Source: Arthrobacter sp. PAMC25284
Lineage (GTDB): Bacteria > Actinomycetota > Actinomycetes > Actinomycetales > Micrococcaceae
Assembly (NCBI RefSeq): GCF_019443425.1
Contig: NZ_CP080382.1
Coordinates: 3,472,001-3,536,000 of the forward strand
DNA: 64,000 bases
Direction: 5' to 3'
The translations under genes and the position numbers were made by a program. Positions 38,479 through 47,663 of the stretch are shown in pieces. The first letter of the stretch is position 1; every line of letters starts with the position of its first letter. The notes under the pieces were generated by a model. It did not search any database, was not told the origin of the DNA, and saw nothing but the letters and a program-made list of their open reading frames with translations.

Positions 38479-39111
38479 TCAGCGCCGGCTGCGCGGCCTC
38501 AGCTGGACGCCCGGAAGGGCCGGTGCCGGGATCCGTCCGGCCTCGGCTCCGGCGTCCGGGCCATGGCCGGGAACCAACCCGAACCTGGCCGCCGCCGCGC
38601 CGGCATCGGGGAAATCCGCCTGCGCCTCCCAATCAAGCCGCGCCCGCTCCACGTCGGCGTGTGTGCGGCCTACGAAGTTCCACCACATCAGCAGTTCCTC
38701 CTCGAAGGGGAGGCCGCCCAGCAGGATGAAACGACCATCACGGTCGCGGTGAAACCCGGACCCTTAAGCTGTGGGAGGTAGCGGTGCTGTTCGAAAGACG
38801 GTGGCCGGTGGCGCTCGGCGTCGGGCAATGCCACCCACAGCTGCAGTCCGCGCTGCAGCGGCAGCGGCGGCGCGTCCCCGGTGCCGGCCGGTTGGCGTCC
38901 CGGCAGCACCGCGAACTCCGAGTGGGCGACGCCGTGGCCTGCGGTCATGATGTTCAGCTCACCCGCGCGGACCAGTACATCGCTGCCAACGCTGTCCCGG
39001 TGCCGGATAGTGCCCTGGAGCGGCCACGTAACAGTCTGCAGACCCGTGTGCGGGTGCGGCAGCACGGACATCGCCACCCGGTCCGGTGCTTCAGGACCGC
39101 CGGACCGGTTC
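38479..39111 (-). pseudogene. Pirin-family remnant
   Basis: The leftward strand encodes VLPHPHTGLQTVTWPLQG, NIMTAGHGVAHSEFAVLP and LQLWVALPDAERH, all classic pirin sequence with metal-binding histidines. It then jumps from FTATVM directly to RFILLGGLPFEEELLMWWNF and GRIPAPALPGVQLRPR, the pirin C-terminus. About 90 residues of the second cupin are missing, the joint is out of frame by one base, and the first 50 or so residues are replaced by the neighbouring Nudix gene. Unlike the other frameshifts here, this cannot be mended by one base, so the gene is dead. Confidence 0.75.
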
Positions 39112-39149
39112 CGATCCGGGGCCCGCGGCAGCGCCGCTACGCTGGATGG

Positions 39150-39635
39150 ATGAGCCTGACATTCGACACCCGCCCCGCCGCCTACGCTGTCATCATCCGC
39201 GACGGCGGCATCCTGCTCGCGTACTGGAAACAGGGCGGGCGTGAAGGCTGGACCCTTCCGGGCGGTGGCCTGGACCTGGCCGAACATCCCGTCGACGGAT
39301 GCCGCCGGGAGATCCATGAGGAAACCGGCTACCACGCCGAAATCGGCGCGATGCTGGGAATAGACGTCGGACACTGGCCCGCCGAGATCCGGCTCGACGG
39401 CGGGGAGCGCGATTTCCAGTCACTGCGGCTGGTCTACGACGCGACGATCACGGGCGGTGAGTTGCGCCATGAAGTGGGCGGGAGTACCACCCACGCGGCG
39501 TGGATCCCGCTGGCCGAAGTGTCCCGCCTGAACCGGGTTTCGCTGGTGGACGCGGGCCTCAGGCTCTACCGGGAACGGCCGCTGGACGGCAGGCTTTCCT
39601 CACCCTCCCTCACTTCGCCGGGCAGTGTCGGTTAG
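39150..39635 (+). CDS. Nudix hydrolase
   Basis: This 161-residue protein has a full Nudix box, GGGLDLAEHPVDGCRREIHE followed by ETGY (Gx5Ex7REUxEExGU), near residues 40-63. It will hydrolyse a nucleoside diphosphate linked to some group X; the substrate is unknown. The ATG at 39,150 is preceded by TACGCT at the -10 distance, suggesting a leaderless transcript. Its 5' end abuts the truncated pirin remnant on the other strand, so it probably took part in the rearrangement. Confidence 0.85.
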   Translation: MSLTFDTRPAAYAVIIRDGGILLAYWKQGGREGWTLPGGGLDLAEHPVDGCRREIHEETGYHAEIGAMLGIDVGHWPAEIRLDGGERDFQSLRLVYDATITGGELRHEVGGSTTHAAWIPLAEVSRLNRVSLVDAGLRLYRERPLDGRLSSPSLTSPGSVG

Positions 39636-39983
39636 CGTAGGAACGCCGCCGGTGTTGACGCTGTGTCCGCTTCAGCTGAGCACAGCGACGGACTCCTCTC
39701 CGACCAATCGTCAGCCCGGGCCCCGGAAGCACCTGGCGGCCGAACAGCGCGGGGGCGCTGACCACACTCGGAGCGGCGCCGGTACCGTGCCGGAAAATAT
39801 TCGGGCTCGGTACCCATCCGAAATCGTTGTGTATCCGAATCCTTACGGTAGCCGCGGCGCCGCTGACAGCGTCAGGGGTGCTGGCTACGCTGGTCTTACA
39901 CGCTTTACAGCCAAAAACACCGTGCCTATGATCGGTTGGCTGGACCATCCGCAGTTGCCGCCAACAGTTAGGTACGCCCGGAA
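39636..39983. other. Upstream region of the osmoprotectant importer
   Basis: No gene is supported in these 348 bases. The right third holds a candidate promoter for the opuC-type operon (listed separately). I see no riboswitch fold. Confidence 0.5.
39864..39891 (+). promoter_or_regulatory. Candidate promoter of the osmoprotectant operon
   Basis: TGACAG (39,864-39,869) and TACGCT (39,886-39,891) are separated by 16 bases, a pattern like actinobacterial housekeeping promoters. Transcription would begin near 39,898, about 85 bases before the first ATG. Confidence 0.4.
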
Positions 39984-41075
39984 ATGGCTGAAGCCATGAT
40001 CGATTTCCAGAACGTGACGAAGCACTACCAGGGTGTCCAGGCTGCCGTCGACAACCTGAGCATGTCCATCGACAAAGGGGCCATCACGGTTTTCGTCGGC
40101 CCCTCGGGCTGCGGCAAGACCACCTCGCTGCGGATGATCAACCGGATGGTCGAACCGACGTCGGGCACCATCACAGTGGACGGCGCCGACGTCACCTCCG
40201 TTCCGGCGGCCACCCTGCGGCGTTCCATGGGCTACGTTATGCAGTCCTCCGGACTCATGCCGCACCGCTCGGTCCTGGACAACATCGCCACGGTCCCCAG
40301 GCTCAACGGGGTCTCCAAAGCGGACGCCCGCAAGCGCGCCCGGGAGCTGCTCGACGTCGTCGGGCTGGCCTCGTCGCTCGGCAAACGGTTCCCGTCGCAG
40401 TTGTCCGGCGGCCAGCAGCAGCGGGTAGGCGTAGCTCGGGCGCTCGCCGCCGATCCTCCCGTGCTGCTGATGGACGAACCCTTCAGCGCCGTGGATCCGG
40501 TGGTCCGCGAGGAGCTCCAGGGCGAGCTCCTGCGGCTGCAGCGGGATCTGGCGAAGACCATCGTTTTTGTCACCCATGACATCGATGAGGCCACGATCCT
40601 GGGCGACAAGGTGGCGGTGTTCGGCGTTGGCGGAAAACTGGCGCAGTACGCGGCGCCGGAGGAAATCCTGCGCGCCCCGGCCAACGACTTCGTCGCGTCC
40701 TTCGTGGGCAAAGACCGCGGATTCCGGCATCTCGGGTTTACGCCCTCCGACGGTGTGACCGTGCACCACGTCACGACCGTCACCCCCGCTGAACTGCGGG
40801 ACGGCAGCGGTTCCGGTGAGTGGCGGCTTGTCGTGGACGACGGGCTTTTTCCACTCGGCTGGGCCGCCCCGGGCGGGGACCCCGGGTTGATCCCCGGCGG
40901 CTCGCTCTTCCGTAAAGGGGATTCGCTCCGCCGTGCCTTGGACGCTGCGCTCTCCTCGCCGGCGGGCCTCGGCGTCACCATTGACGCGGACGGGCGCGTG
41001 GCCGGCGTCATCACCGCCACCGAAGTGCTGGCCGTGATCGAATCGGACCGTCGCGCCCGGCAAGGCGCACTCTGA
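39984..41075 (+). CDS. Glycine-betaine/osmoprotectant ABC transporter ATP-binding protein (OpuCA/ProV type)
   Basis: This 363-residue protein energises import of betaine, choline or related solutes. Walker A is VGPSGCGKTTSLRM, the signature LSGGQQQRVGVARAL and Walker B VLLMDEPFSAVD. The stretch MNRMVEPTSG-like (INRMVEPTSGTI) is typical of this subfamily. The C-terminal 110 residues correspond to the CBS-type regulatory region that senses ionic strength, here apparently with one recognisable CBS motif (GRVAGVITATEVLAV). The start could also be the ATG at 39,996 (MIDFQNVTKHY). Its stop overlaps the next ATG by one base (TGATG); four genes form one coupled operon. Confidence 0.92.
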   Translation: MAEAMIDFQNVTKHYQGVQAAVDNLSMSIDKGAITVFVGPSGCGKTTSLRMINRMVEPTSGTITVDGADVTSVPAATLRRSMGYVMQSSGLMPHRSVLDNIATVPRLNGVSKADARKRARELLDVVGLASSLGKRFPSQLSGGQQQRVGVARALAADPPVLLMDEPFSAVDPVVREELQGELLRLQRDLAKTIVFVTHDIDEATILGDKVAVFGVGGKLAQYAAPEEILRAPANDFVASFVGKDRGFRHLGFTPSDGVTVHHVTTVTPAELRDGSGSGEWRLVVDDGLFPLGWAAPGGDPGLIPGGSLFRKGDSLRRALDAALSSPAGLGVTIDADGRVAGVITATEVLAVIESDRRARQGAL

Positions 41076-41785
41076 TGGAGTGGTTCCTGGCCAACAGCAC
41101 ACAGGTCTTCGGGCTCGCCGGCCAACATCTGGTCCTGGCCGTTATTCCCATGATTCTGGGCGTCATCATTGCCATTCCGCTGGCCCAGCTGGCGCGGCAG
41201 AACCGGACTTTGCGCTCCGTGGTGCTGACCTCGTCGTCGCTGCTCTACACGATTCCCTCGCTGGCGCTGTTTATCATCCTTCCGACGATTCTCAACACCC
41301 GCATCCTGGATCCGCTCAACGTGATTGTGGGCCTCACCGTCTACGCCGTCGCGCTGCTGGTCCGCGCCGTGCTTGACGCCTTCGACTCGGTGGACGAAGA
41401 CCTCCGCCAGGCTGCCGCGGCCATGGGCTTCAAACCGCTCGCACGGTTCCTGCAAATTGACCTGCCGCTGTCCTTCCCGGTGCTGTTCGCCGGTCTCCGG
41501 GTGGTCTCGGTCAGCAATATCTCGCTGGTCAGTGTGGCCGCCCTCCTGGGGATCGGCAACCTCGGAATGCTCTTCACCTCGGGCCTGCAGCGGGATTTCG
41601 TGACCGAGGTGATGGTGGGGATCATCGCCATCCTTGTTCTGGCGCTGATCATGGACGCGCTGCTCGTGCTCCTGGAACGGCTCTTGACGCCCTGGACCAG
41701 GGCCGGCGCGAAACCTGCCACCGTTGCGGCCCCGTCCGAGGCCGGACGTCCCCAGGAAGCAGTTGCCGGAAGTGGGGCTGCATGA
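41075..41785 (+). CDS. Osmoprotectant ABC transporter permease 1 (OpuCB type)
   Basis: This 236-residue integral membrane protein has five to six helices. The permease-ATPase coupling loop is DEDLRQAAAAMGFKPLARFL, followed by a proline-containing IDLPLSFPVLFAG. HLVLAVIPMILGVIIAIPLA begins the transmembrane part. It overlaps the ATPase gene by one base and the second permease by four (ATGA). Confidence 0.92.
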   Translation: MEWFLANSTQVFGLAGQHLVLAVIPMILGVIIAIPLAQLARQNRTLRSVVLTSSSLLYTIPSLALFIILPTILNTRILDPLNVIVGLTVYAVALLVRAVLDAFDSVDEDLRQAAAAMGFKPLARFLQIDLPLSFPVLFAGLRVVSVSNISLVSVAALLGIGNLGMLFTSGLQRDFVTEVMVGIIAILVLALIMDALLVLLERLLTPWTRAGAKPATVAAPSEAGRPQEAVAGSGAA

Positions 41786-42528
41786 GCAACGTCATCACAG
41801 ACACTGTCGACTGGCTTGCCGACCCGGCCCACTGGTCCGGCAGCGGCGGCATCCCCACACGGCTCGTCGAGCACCTTCAATACACCGGCCTCGTGATGGG
41901 GATCGCCACCATGATCGCGGTGCCGGTCGGCCTGTACGTTGGCCACACGGGCCGAGGGCGGGTGGCCGTGGTGGCGATCGCCGGTGCGCTCCGGGCCCTG
42001 CCCACCCTCGGGCTGCTGACACTGTTCGTACTGCTGGCCGGGATCGGGCTGATGCCGCCGATCTGGGCCCTCGTTATCCTCACCGTTCCGCCGCTGCTGG
42101 CCGGCACGTACGCCGGAATCTCCAGTGTCGACCGGAACGTCGTCGACGCCGCCCGGGCCATGGGCATGACCGAACTCCAGGTCCTCTTCCGCGCCGAGTT
42201 CCCGAACGCCCTGCCCGTCATGTTCGGGGGGTTCCGGACCGGCGTGCTCCAGGTGATCGCCACCGTCTCCGTGGTCGCCTACATTAATCTGGGCGGACTG
42301 GGCAGGTACCTCTTCGACGGGATCGTGCTCTCCGACTTCCCCCAAATGCTGGGCGGCTCGCTGCTCATTGCCGGGCTCGCCATTGCTGTCGACCTCGTCC
42401 TCTCCCTCATCCAGAGGCTGTTCCTGTCCCCGGGCGCCTCTTCCCAGCCGAACCCCAGCCAGCAGGCTGAGGTTGATCTCACGGAGTCCGCCACCGCGGA
42501 AACTGTTGTCCAAGGAGGAAAGTCATGA
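41782..42528 (+). CDS. Osmoprotectant ABC transporter permease 2 (OpuCD type)
   Basis: This 248-residue membrane protein is a paralogue of the preceding permease. Its coupling loop is NVVDAARAMGMTELQVLFRA, followed by EFPNALPVMFGGFR. Helices include LGLLTLFVLLAGIGLMPPIW. OpuC-type importers use two different permeases to form the channel, as here. A strong AGGAGG near its end serves the binding-protein gene, whose ATG overlaps this stop by four bases. Confidence 0.92.
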   Translation: MSNVITDTVDWLADPAHWSGSGGIPTRLVEHLQYTGLVMGIATMIAVPVGLYVGHTGRGRVAVVAIAGALRALPTLGLLTLFVLLAGIGLMPPIWALVILTVPPLLAGTYAGISSVDRNVVDAARAMGMTELQVLFRAEFPNALPVMFGGFRTGVLQVIATVSVVAYINLGGLGRYLFDGIVLSDFPQMLGGSLLIAGLAIAVDLVLSLIQRLFLSPGASSQPNPSQQAEVDLTESATAETVVQGGKS

Positions 42529-43487
42529 AAGAAACCCGACATCAAGCGCTCGGCCGGCGCGCCTTCGGCGGTCTGGCCGCCGGCGTCGGCCTGGCCGTCG
42601 TCCTCACTGCGTGCGGCGGTTCGCCCGACCCGCTGGGGTCGGCCCCGGCCACCGGCGGGACAGCGTCCGGCGGCGCCACATCACTCGTGATCGGTTCCGC
42701 CGATTTCCCGGAAAGCCAGATCATGGCAGAGGTCTACGCCGGTGCGCTGAACGCGGCGGGGGTCACGGCCACTACCAAACCGAACATCGGTTCGCGCGAG
42801 GTTTACCTCAAGGCCGTCCAGGACGGATCCGTCGACGTCGTCCCGGACTACAGCGGCAACCTGCTGCTCTTCGTGGACAAGACCGCAACGGAGGAGTCCG
42901 CCGGGGACATCCTGAAGGCGCTCCCGGGCAAACTGCCTGAGGGACTGGCGGTGCTGGATGCTTCAGAAGCCGAGAACAAGGACGCCATGGTGGTCACCAA
43001 GGCCACTGCGGAAAAGTACAACCTCAAGTCCATCGAGGATCTGGCCAAGGTCTGCAGCGAAATCATCGTCGGCGCCCCGGCGACCTTCGCCGAACGCGCC
43101 TACGGCCTGCCCGGGCTGAAGGAAAACTACGACTGCGAGTTTAAGAGCCTTGAGCCGTTCAGCGACGGCGGCGGCGCCATCACCTTGAAGGCGCTGCTCT
43201 CGGACCAGGTCCAGGTTGCCGACATTTACACCACCACCCCGTCCATCGCGGACAACGACCTGGTGGTTCTCGAGGACCCCAAGAACAACTTCATCGCCCA
43301 GCAGGTGCTGCCCCTCTACAACAAGGCCAAGATGACGGATACGGCGAAGGAAGCACTGAACGCCGTGTCCAAGGTCCTCACCACCGAGGACCTGATCAGC
43401 CTCAACCGTGCCGTCAGCGGAAGCCAGAAGCAGAACCCGAAGGACGCCGCCGCAGCGTGGCTCAAGGACAAGGGACTCGTCAAGTAA
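42525..43487 (+). CDS. Osmoprotectant-binding lipoprotein (OpuCC/OsmF type)
   Basis: This 320-residue secreted lipoprotein has a twin-arginine-like basic start (GRRAFGG), a hydrophobic stretch and a lipobox with cysteine at residue 30 (VVLTAC). The mature part matches the OpuAC/ProX substrate-binding family: LVIGSADFPESQIMAEVYAG, then NIGSREVYLKAVQDGSVDVV with the PDYSGNLL motif. It captures betaine/choline-like compounds outside the cell and hands them to the two permeases. AAGGAGGAAAG precedes the ATG. Confidence 0.92.
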   Translation: MKETRHQALGRRAFGGLAAGVGLAVVLTACGGSPDPLGSAPATGGTASGGATSLVIGSADFPESQIMAEVYAGALNAAGVTATTKPNIGSREVYLKAVQDGSVDVVPDYSGNLLLFVDKTATEESAGDILKALPGKLPEGLAVLDASEAENKDAMVVTKATAEKYNLKSIEDLAKVCSEIIVGAPATFAERAYGLPGLKENYDCEFKSLEPFSDGGGAITLKALLSDQVQVADIYTTTPSIADNDLVVLEDPKNNFIAQQVLPLYNKAKMTDTAKEALNAVSKVLTTEDLISLNRAVSGSQKQNPKDAAAAWLKDKGLVK

Positions 43488-43513
43488 CACGCGCCTGACG
43501 GGCTGACCTCCAC

Positions 43514-43573
43514 AACGACGGCGGCTGCCGGACATATCCTCCATGCGGGGGAGTGCCGGCAGCCGCCGTCGTT
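43514..43573 (+). terminator. Terminator-like hairpin after the osmoprotectant operon
   Basis: AACGACGGCGGCTGCCGG (43,514-43,531) and CCGGCAGCCGCCGTCGTT (43,556-43,573) form a perfect 18-bp stem with a 24-base loop, 26 bases past the stop. There is no T-run. Confidence 0.65.
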
Positions 43574-43626
43574 GCTGTGAGGCAGGTCTCAACGGAAGTA
43601 CATCCGTCATATGGCATATTTGAGGA

Positions 43627-44848
43627 ATGGCAGAATTCAAGCAGTCCACCAAGCTTCGCAATGTCCTGTATGACATCCGTGGACCGATCCTTCAGGCCGC
43701 CCAGCAGATGGAGGCGGAGGGGCACCGCATCCTCAAACTGAATATCGGCAACCCCGCGCCCTTCGGGTTTGAAGCACCGGACGCCATTTTGGTGGACATG
43801 ATCCGCCACCTGCCGCATGCCCAGGGTTACAGCGACTCGCGCGGCATCTTCTCGGCCCGCACCGCTGTGTCGCAGTACTACCAGACCCGCGGCATCCAGA
43901 ACATCCACGTCGACGACATCTACCTGGGTAACGGCGTCAGCGAACTCATCACAATGTCGCTGATGGCACTGCTCAACGACGGCGACGAAGTCCTCATTCC
44001 CACGCCGGACTACCCGCTGTGGACCGCCTCCGTGGCTTTGGCCGGCGGCAAGCCGGTGCACTACCTCTGCGACGAGGAATCGGGCTGGCAACCTGACCTT
44101 GAGGACATGGAAGCCAAGATCACCCCGCGCACCAAGGGCATCGTGGTGATCAACCCCAACAACCCCACCGGCGCTGTCTACCCGGAGGACACACTCCGAA
44201 AAATCGTCGCCCTCGCCGAAAAGCACGGCCTGGTCCTCTTCGCCGACGAGATCTACGAGAAGATCCTCTACGAGGACGCAGTCCACGTGAACATGGCCAG
44301 CCTCACGGGCGACGATGTCCTCTGCCTGACCTTCAGCGGGCTGTCCAAGGCCTACCGGGTCTGCGGCTTCCGGGCCGGCTGGATGGCCATCTCGGGGCCG
44401 AAAAAGAGCGCCGCGGACTATCTTGAGGGAATCAGCCTGCTCGCGAACATGCGGCTCTGCGCCAATGTTCCCGCCCAGCACGCCATCCAGACCGCCCTCG
44501 GCGGCTACCAAAGCATCAACGACCTGATCCTCCCGGGTGGACGGCTGCTGGAACAGCGCAACAAAGCTTATGACATGCTCAACGCCATTCCAGGTGTCAG
44601 CACCCAGCAGGCCCCGCGGCGCCATGTACCTCTTCCCGAAGCTCGATCCCGAGGTTTACCACATCCGCGACGACGAGAAATTCGTCCTGGATCTGCTCCG
44701 CGAACAAAAGATCCTCGTCTCCCACGGCCGGGCCTTCAACTGGGTCAGGCCCGACCATTTCCGGATGGTCACGTTGCCGTTGGTGAAGGATCTTGAGGAG
44801 GCCATTGGCCGGATGGGGGACTTCCTGAGCCGGTATAAAGGGAACTAG
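43627..44848 (+). CDS. PLP-dependent aminotransferase, AlaA-like (one frameshift)
   Basis: Class I/II aminotransferase with the AlaA-type opening (MAEFKQSTKLRNVLYDIRGP, then LKLNIGNPAPFGF). Catalytic landmarks include NPNNPTGAVYP, LFADEIYEK and the PLP-binding lysine in SGLSKAYRVCGFRAGW. AlaA makes alanine from pyruvate and glutamate; the exact substrate here is inferred. Frame 1 fails near 44,612-44,615 (CCCC); dropping one C gives QQARGAMYLFPKLDPEVYHI in frame 2 and the usual C-terminus to 44,848. Restored length is about 406 residues, as expected. Confidence 0.85.
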
Positions 44849-44917
44849 GCTTCGGTCAGCACCGCCGCCGGGCCGTTGGTCCGGCGCACGACCCGTTCGA
44901 ACCGGAAAGAGGCCGCG

Positions 44918-45772
44918 ATGGCAAAGACGCCAACCTTCGATAAACGACCGTCCAAAATTCTTAGGGTCGGGAAGGGGTTCAAGCTCCAGGACGTGGATCC
45001 GGGCTCCACCCCGGGCTACGACGGGGACAAGGCTGACGGCCATAAACTACTCGCCGAGATGGACGACAAACTCGGCGGGCTGCAGGAGCAGCTCTTCGCA
45101 GAGTCGCGATTTGGCGGCAGGAAGCGGGTCCTGCTGATCCTGCAGGCCATGGATACGGCAGGCAAGGGCGGGATCGTCAACCATGTCATGGGCACCATGG
45201 ACCCGCAGGGGGTCCAGCTGGCGACGTTCAAGGCCCCCACCCCGGAAGAAAAGTCGTACGACTTCCTGTGGCGGATCGAAAAGGAAGTGCCCGCGGCCGG
45301 AATGATGGGGGTCTTTGACCGCTCGCACTACGAGGACGTCCTGATCCACCAAGTGCACCGCTGGGCTGACGCGGAAGAACTCGAACGGCGGTACGCGGCC
45401 ATCAACGAATTCGAGGCCAGACAGGCAGCGGCTGGGACCAGGATCGTCAAGGTGATGCTGCACATCAGCCGTGACGAGCAGAAGGAACGCCTGCTGGCTC
45501 GGCTGGACGATCCGACGAAACGATGGAAATACAGCGGCACGGACCTGCAGGAACGCGCCTTCTGGGACGACTACATGGACGCCTACCAAAAAGCTTTCGA
45601 CAAAACCTCCACCGAGGCGGCCCCGTGGCATGTGGTCCCCGGCAACAGCAAGTGGTATGCCCGGATCGCCGTCCAGCAGTTGCTGCTGGAAGCACTGGAG
45701 GGCCTTGACCTGCAATGGCCGGTTCCTGACCTCGATGTCGCCCTGGAGCGGGACCTGGTGCTGCGGTCCTGA
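44918..45772 (+). CDS. Polyphosphate kinase 2 family (PPK2) phosphotransferase
   Basis: This 284-residue protein starts at the ATG at 44,918 (MAKTPTFDKRPSKIL). It has the PPK2 core: Walker A LQAMDTAGKGG, then FDRSHYEDVL and the lid-region RWKYSGTDLQERAFWDDY. PPK2 enzymes move phosphate between polyphosphate and nucleotides; the single-domain class I-III distinction cannot be made by eye. The end converges closely (10 bases) on xseB. Confidence 0.92.
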   Translation: MAKTPTFDKRPSKILRVGKGFKLQDVDPGSTPGYDGDKADGHKLLAEMDDKLGGLQEQLFAESRFGGRKRVLLILQAMDTAGKGGIVNHVMGTMDPQGVQLATFKAPTPEEKSYDFLWRIEKEVPAAGMMGVFDRSHYEDVLIHQVHRWADAEELERRYAAINEFEARQAAAGTRIVKVMLHISRDEQKERLLARLDDPTKRWKYSGTDLQERAFWDDYMDAYQKAFDKTSTEAAPWHVVPGNSKWYARIAVQQLLLEALEGLDLQWPVPDLDVALERDLVLRS

Positions 45773-45782
45773 CCAGCCGCGG

Positions 45783-46040
45783 TCAGTTGTCCTGGCCCGC
45801 CTGGCCCGCCTGGCCGGCCTGGCCGGCCTGGTCTCTGGCATCGGCCAGGCGCTTCCGGGCGCCTTCCAGCCATCGTTCGCAGCGCCGTGCCAGGGCCTCG
45901 CCGCGCTCCCACAGCGCCAGCGATTCCTCCAGGCTGGCGCCTCCGGCTTCCAGCTTGCCGACAATCCCGACGAGCTGTTCACGGGCGTCCTCGTAACTGA
46001 GCGCTTCGATGTCGGCGTTGGGGGTTGTCTCTGCTGCCAT
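45783..46040 (-). CDS. xseB: Exodeoxyribonuclease VII small subunit
   Basis: This 85-residue protein matches XseB: IEALSYEDAREQLVGIVGKL and GGASLEESLALWERGEALAR. It binds XseA to form the single-strand DNA exonuclease VII. The start is the ATG at 46,040 (MAAETTPNADIEA). Unusually the C-terminus is a run of the tripeptide QAG (QAGQAGQAGQAGQDN), made by 9-base tandem repeats, outside the conserved domain. It lies 124 bases downstream of xseA in the same direction. Confidence 0.92.
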   Translation of the reverse strand: MAAETTPNADIEALSYEDAREQLVGIVGKLEAGGASLEESLALWERGEALARRCERWLEGARKRLADARDQAGQAGQAGQAGQDN

Positions 46041-46164
46041 GGGGTTCTCCTTGCGGTGTCCGGGTGGACGGCTGTTCGTCGGAAATGGTTCGCGGTGACG
46101 AGGCGCGGTGTCGGATGTCAGGTATTGGTTTCGCTTGTCCGGTGGACGGCGGGAGGCCCCGGCC

Positions 46165-47451
46165 TCAGTCCGCCAGCGGCTCCTGCCCGCCCGTGGACTG
46201 CGCGGCAAACCGGCCCCCGGCCACCTGCACCGTCAGCGCGGTTCCGGCCGGGACCTGCGAGGGATCGCGCACGACCTCGCGGCGGGTTCCCGGGGAATCT
46301 TCCCCGTTAGCGAGCTGCACCACGGCGTACCCCCGGTCCAGGGTCTTCTGCGGGGAAAGCGCCCGCACCTGGGCCCTGAGGTGGGCCAGTTGATCCGACG
46401 CCCGGATGACCGCCGTGGTGATCGCGGCGTAGGAGCGGCCGGTGAGCCGGCCGACGTCGTCCAACCGCTGGGCGACCATAACGTCGGGTGCGGCCAGGAC
46501 CGGCCGGGACCGCAGCGCGGACAACCGGTCGGTTTCGCGGTCCACGAGGCGGATGACGCCACGCCGCAACTGGTCCCGGGCCTGCCGCACCCGGGTGAGT
46601 TCCTCCGCCACATCCGGGACGATCCGTTTGGCGGCGTCGGTGGGGGTGGAGGCGCGGAGGTCCGCCACGTCATCGAGGATCGGCCGGTCCGCTTCATGGC
46701 CGATCGCGCTCACTACGGGCGTCGCGGCGTCGGCCACTGCCCTGATGAGTTCCTCATTGCTGAACGGCAGCAGATCCTCCAGCGCGCCGCCGCCTCGGGC
46801 AATCACGATGACGTCCACGTCGGGGTGGGCGTCGAGCTCCCGCAGGGCGGCAACGACCTGGGCGACGGCGGTGTTGCCCTGGACCGCCACTTCCCGGATC
46901 TCGAATTCGACGGCGGGCCAGCGCAGTGACGCGTTACGCACCACGTCTTTCTTGGCATCGGAGTCGCGCCCCGTAATCAGACCGATCCGGTGGGGGAGCA
47001 GGGGAAGTTTTCGCTTGCGGGAGTCTGCGAAGAGGCCCTCCGCGGCGAGGGCCTGGCGCAACCGTTCGATCCTGGCCAGCAGGTCACCCAGCCCCACTGG
47101 CCGGATGTCCTTAACCGACATACTCAGCCGGCCCGTTTTGAGCCAGAACTCGGCCTTGAGCAAGGCGACGACGCGGGAGCCGCGCTCCAGGGGCGTGTCC
47201 TGCCGGTCGAGGACGTTGGTCCACATCGAGGCCGGCAGTGAAATTTCGGCGTCGATGTCCCGCAACGTCAGATAGGCGTTCGTGCCCCGCCGGTTGAGTT
47301 CGATGACCTGGCCTTCGACCCACGCCGACGGCGCCCGGTCGATGTGCATCTTAAGCTTCTGGGACAGCAACTGCAGCGGCCAGGGATTGTCCGGGCTGGT
47401 GTCCGCCGCGGTGGCCGGCACGGTGGTCGCCGCTGTCGCGTTGTCAGTCAT
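46165..47451 (-). CDS. xseA: Exodeoxyribonuclease VII large subunit
   Basis: This 428-residue protein starts at the ATG at 47,451 (MTDNATAATTVPATAADTSP). It has the N-terminal OB-fold that binds single-stranded DNA (WVEGQVIELNRRGTNAYLTL) and the nuclease domain, with GLITGRDSDAKKDVVRNASL, DVDVIVIARGGGALEDLLPF and SAIGHEADRPILDDVADLRA. The C-terminus has the coiled region and LDRGYAVVQ. With XseB it degrades single-stranded DNA from both ends during repair. A longer upstream reading to 47,673 is not supported. Confidence 0.94.
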   Translation of the reverse strand: MTDNATAATTVPATAADTSPDNPWPLQLLSQKLKMHIDRAPSAWVEGQVIELNRRGTNAYLTLRDIDAEISLPASMWTNVLDRQDTPLERGSRVVALLKAEFWLKTGRLSMSVKDIRPVGLGDLLARIERLRQALAAEGLFADSRKRKLPLLPHRIGLITGRDSDAKKDVVRNASLRWPAVEFEIREVAVQGNTAVAQVVAALRELDAHPDVDVIVIARGGGALEDLLPFSNEELIRAVADAATPVVSAIGHEADRPILDDVADLRASTPTDAAKRIVPDVAEELTRVRQARDQLRRGVIRLVDRETDRLSALRSRPVLAAPDVMVAQRLDDVGRLTGRSYAAITTAVIRASDQLAHLRAQVRALSPQKTLDRGYAVVQLANGEDSPGTRREVVRDPSQVPAGTALTVQVAGGRFAAQSTGGQEPLAD

Positions 47452-47663
47452 ACGTGGCCCCGGTTCCGGAGCGTGCCGTGTGCATGTGCGTGGTTGTCCT
47501 TTGCCGGGCGGTCTGCCTGCCGGCACCGTCCCCGAGGGGCGGGGCTGGCGCAGCTGGAATGTTTCTCCTGCAACTCTATCCATAGCTTTACCATCAGGGA
47601 CCGACTTTCCGGCGTGCAGGGGCCGCCGTAAGATGGCCCTAACCGAACGATCAGAGGAACTCC

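Noticed and set aside
38784..39149. Longer Nudix protein starting at 38,784
   Set aside because: The upstream part is the complement of pirin sequence; the Nudix fold and -10 spacing fit the ATG at 39,150.
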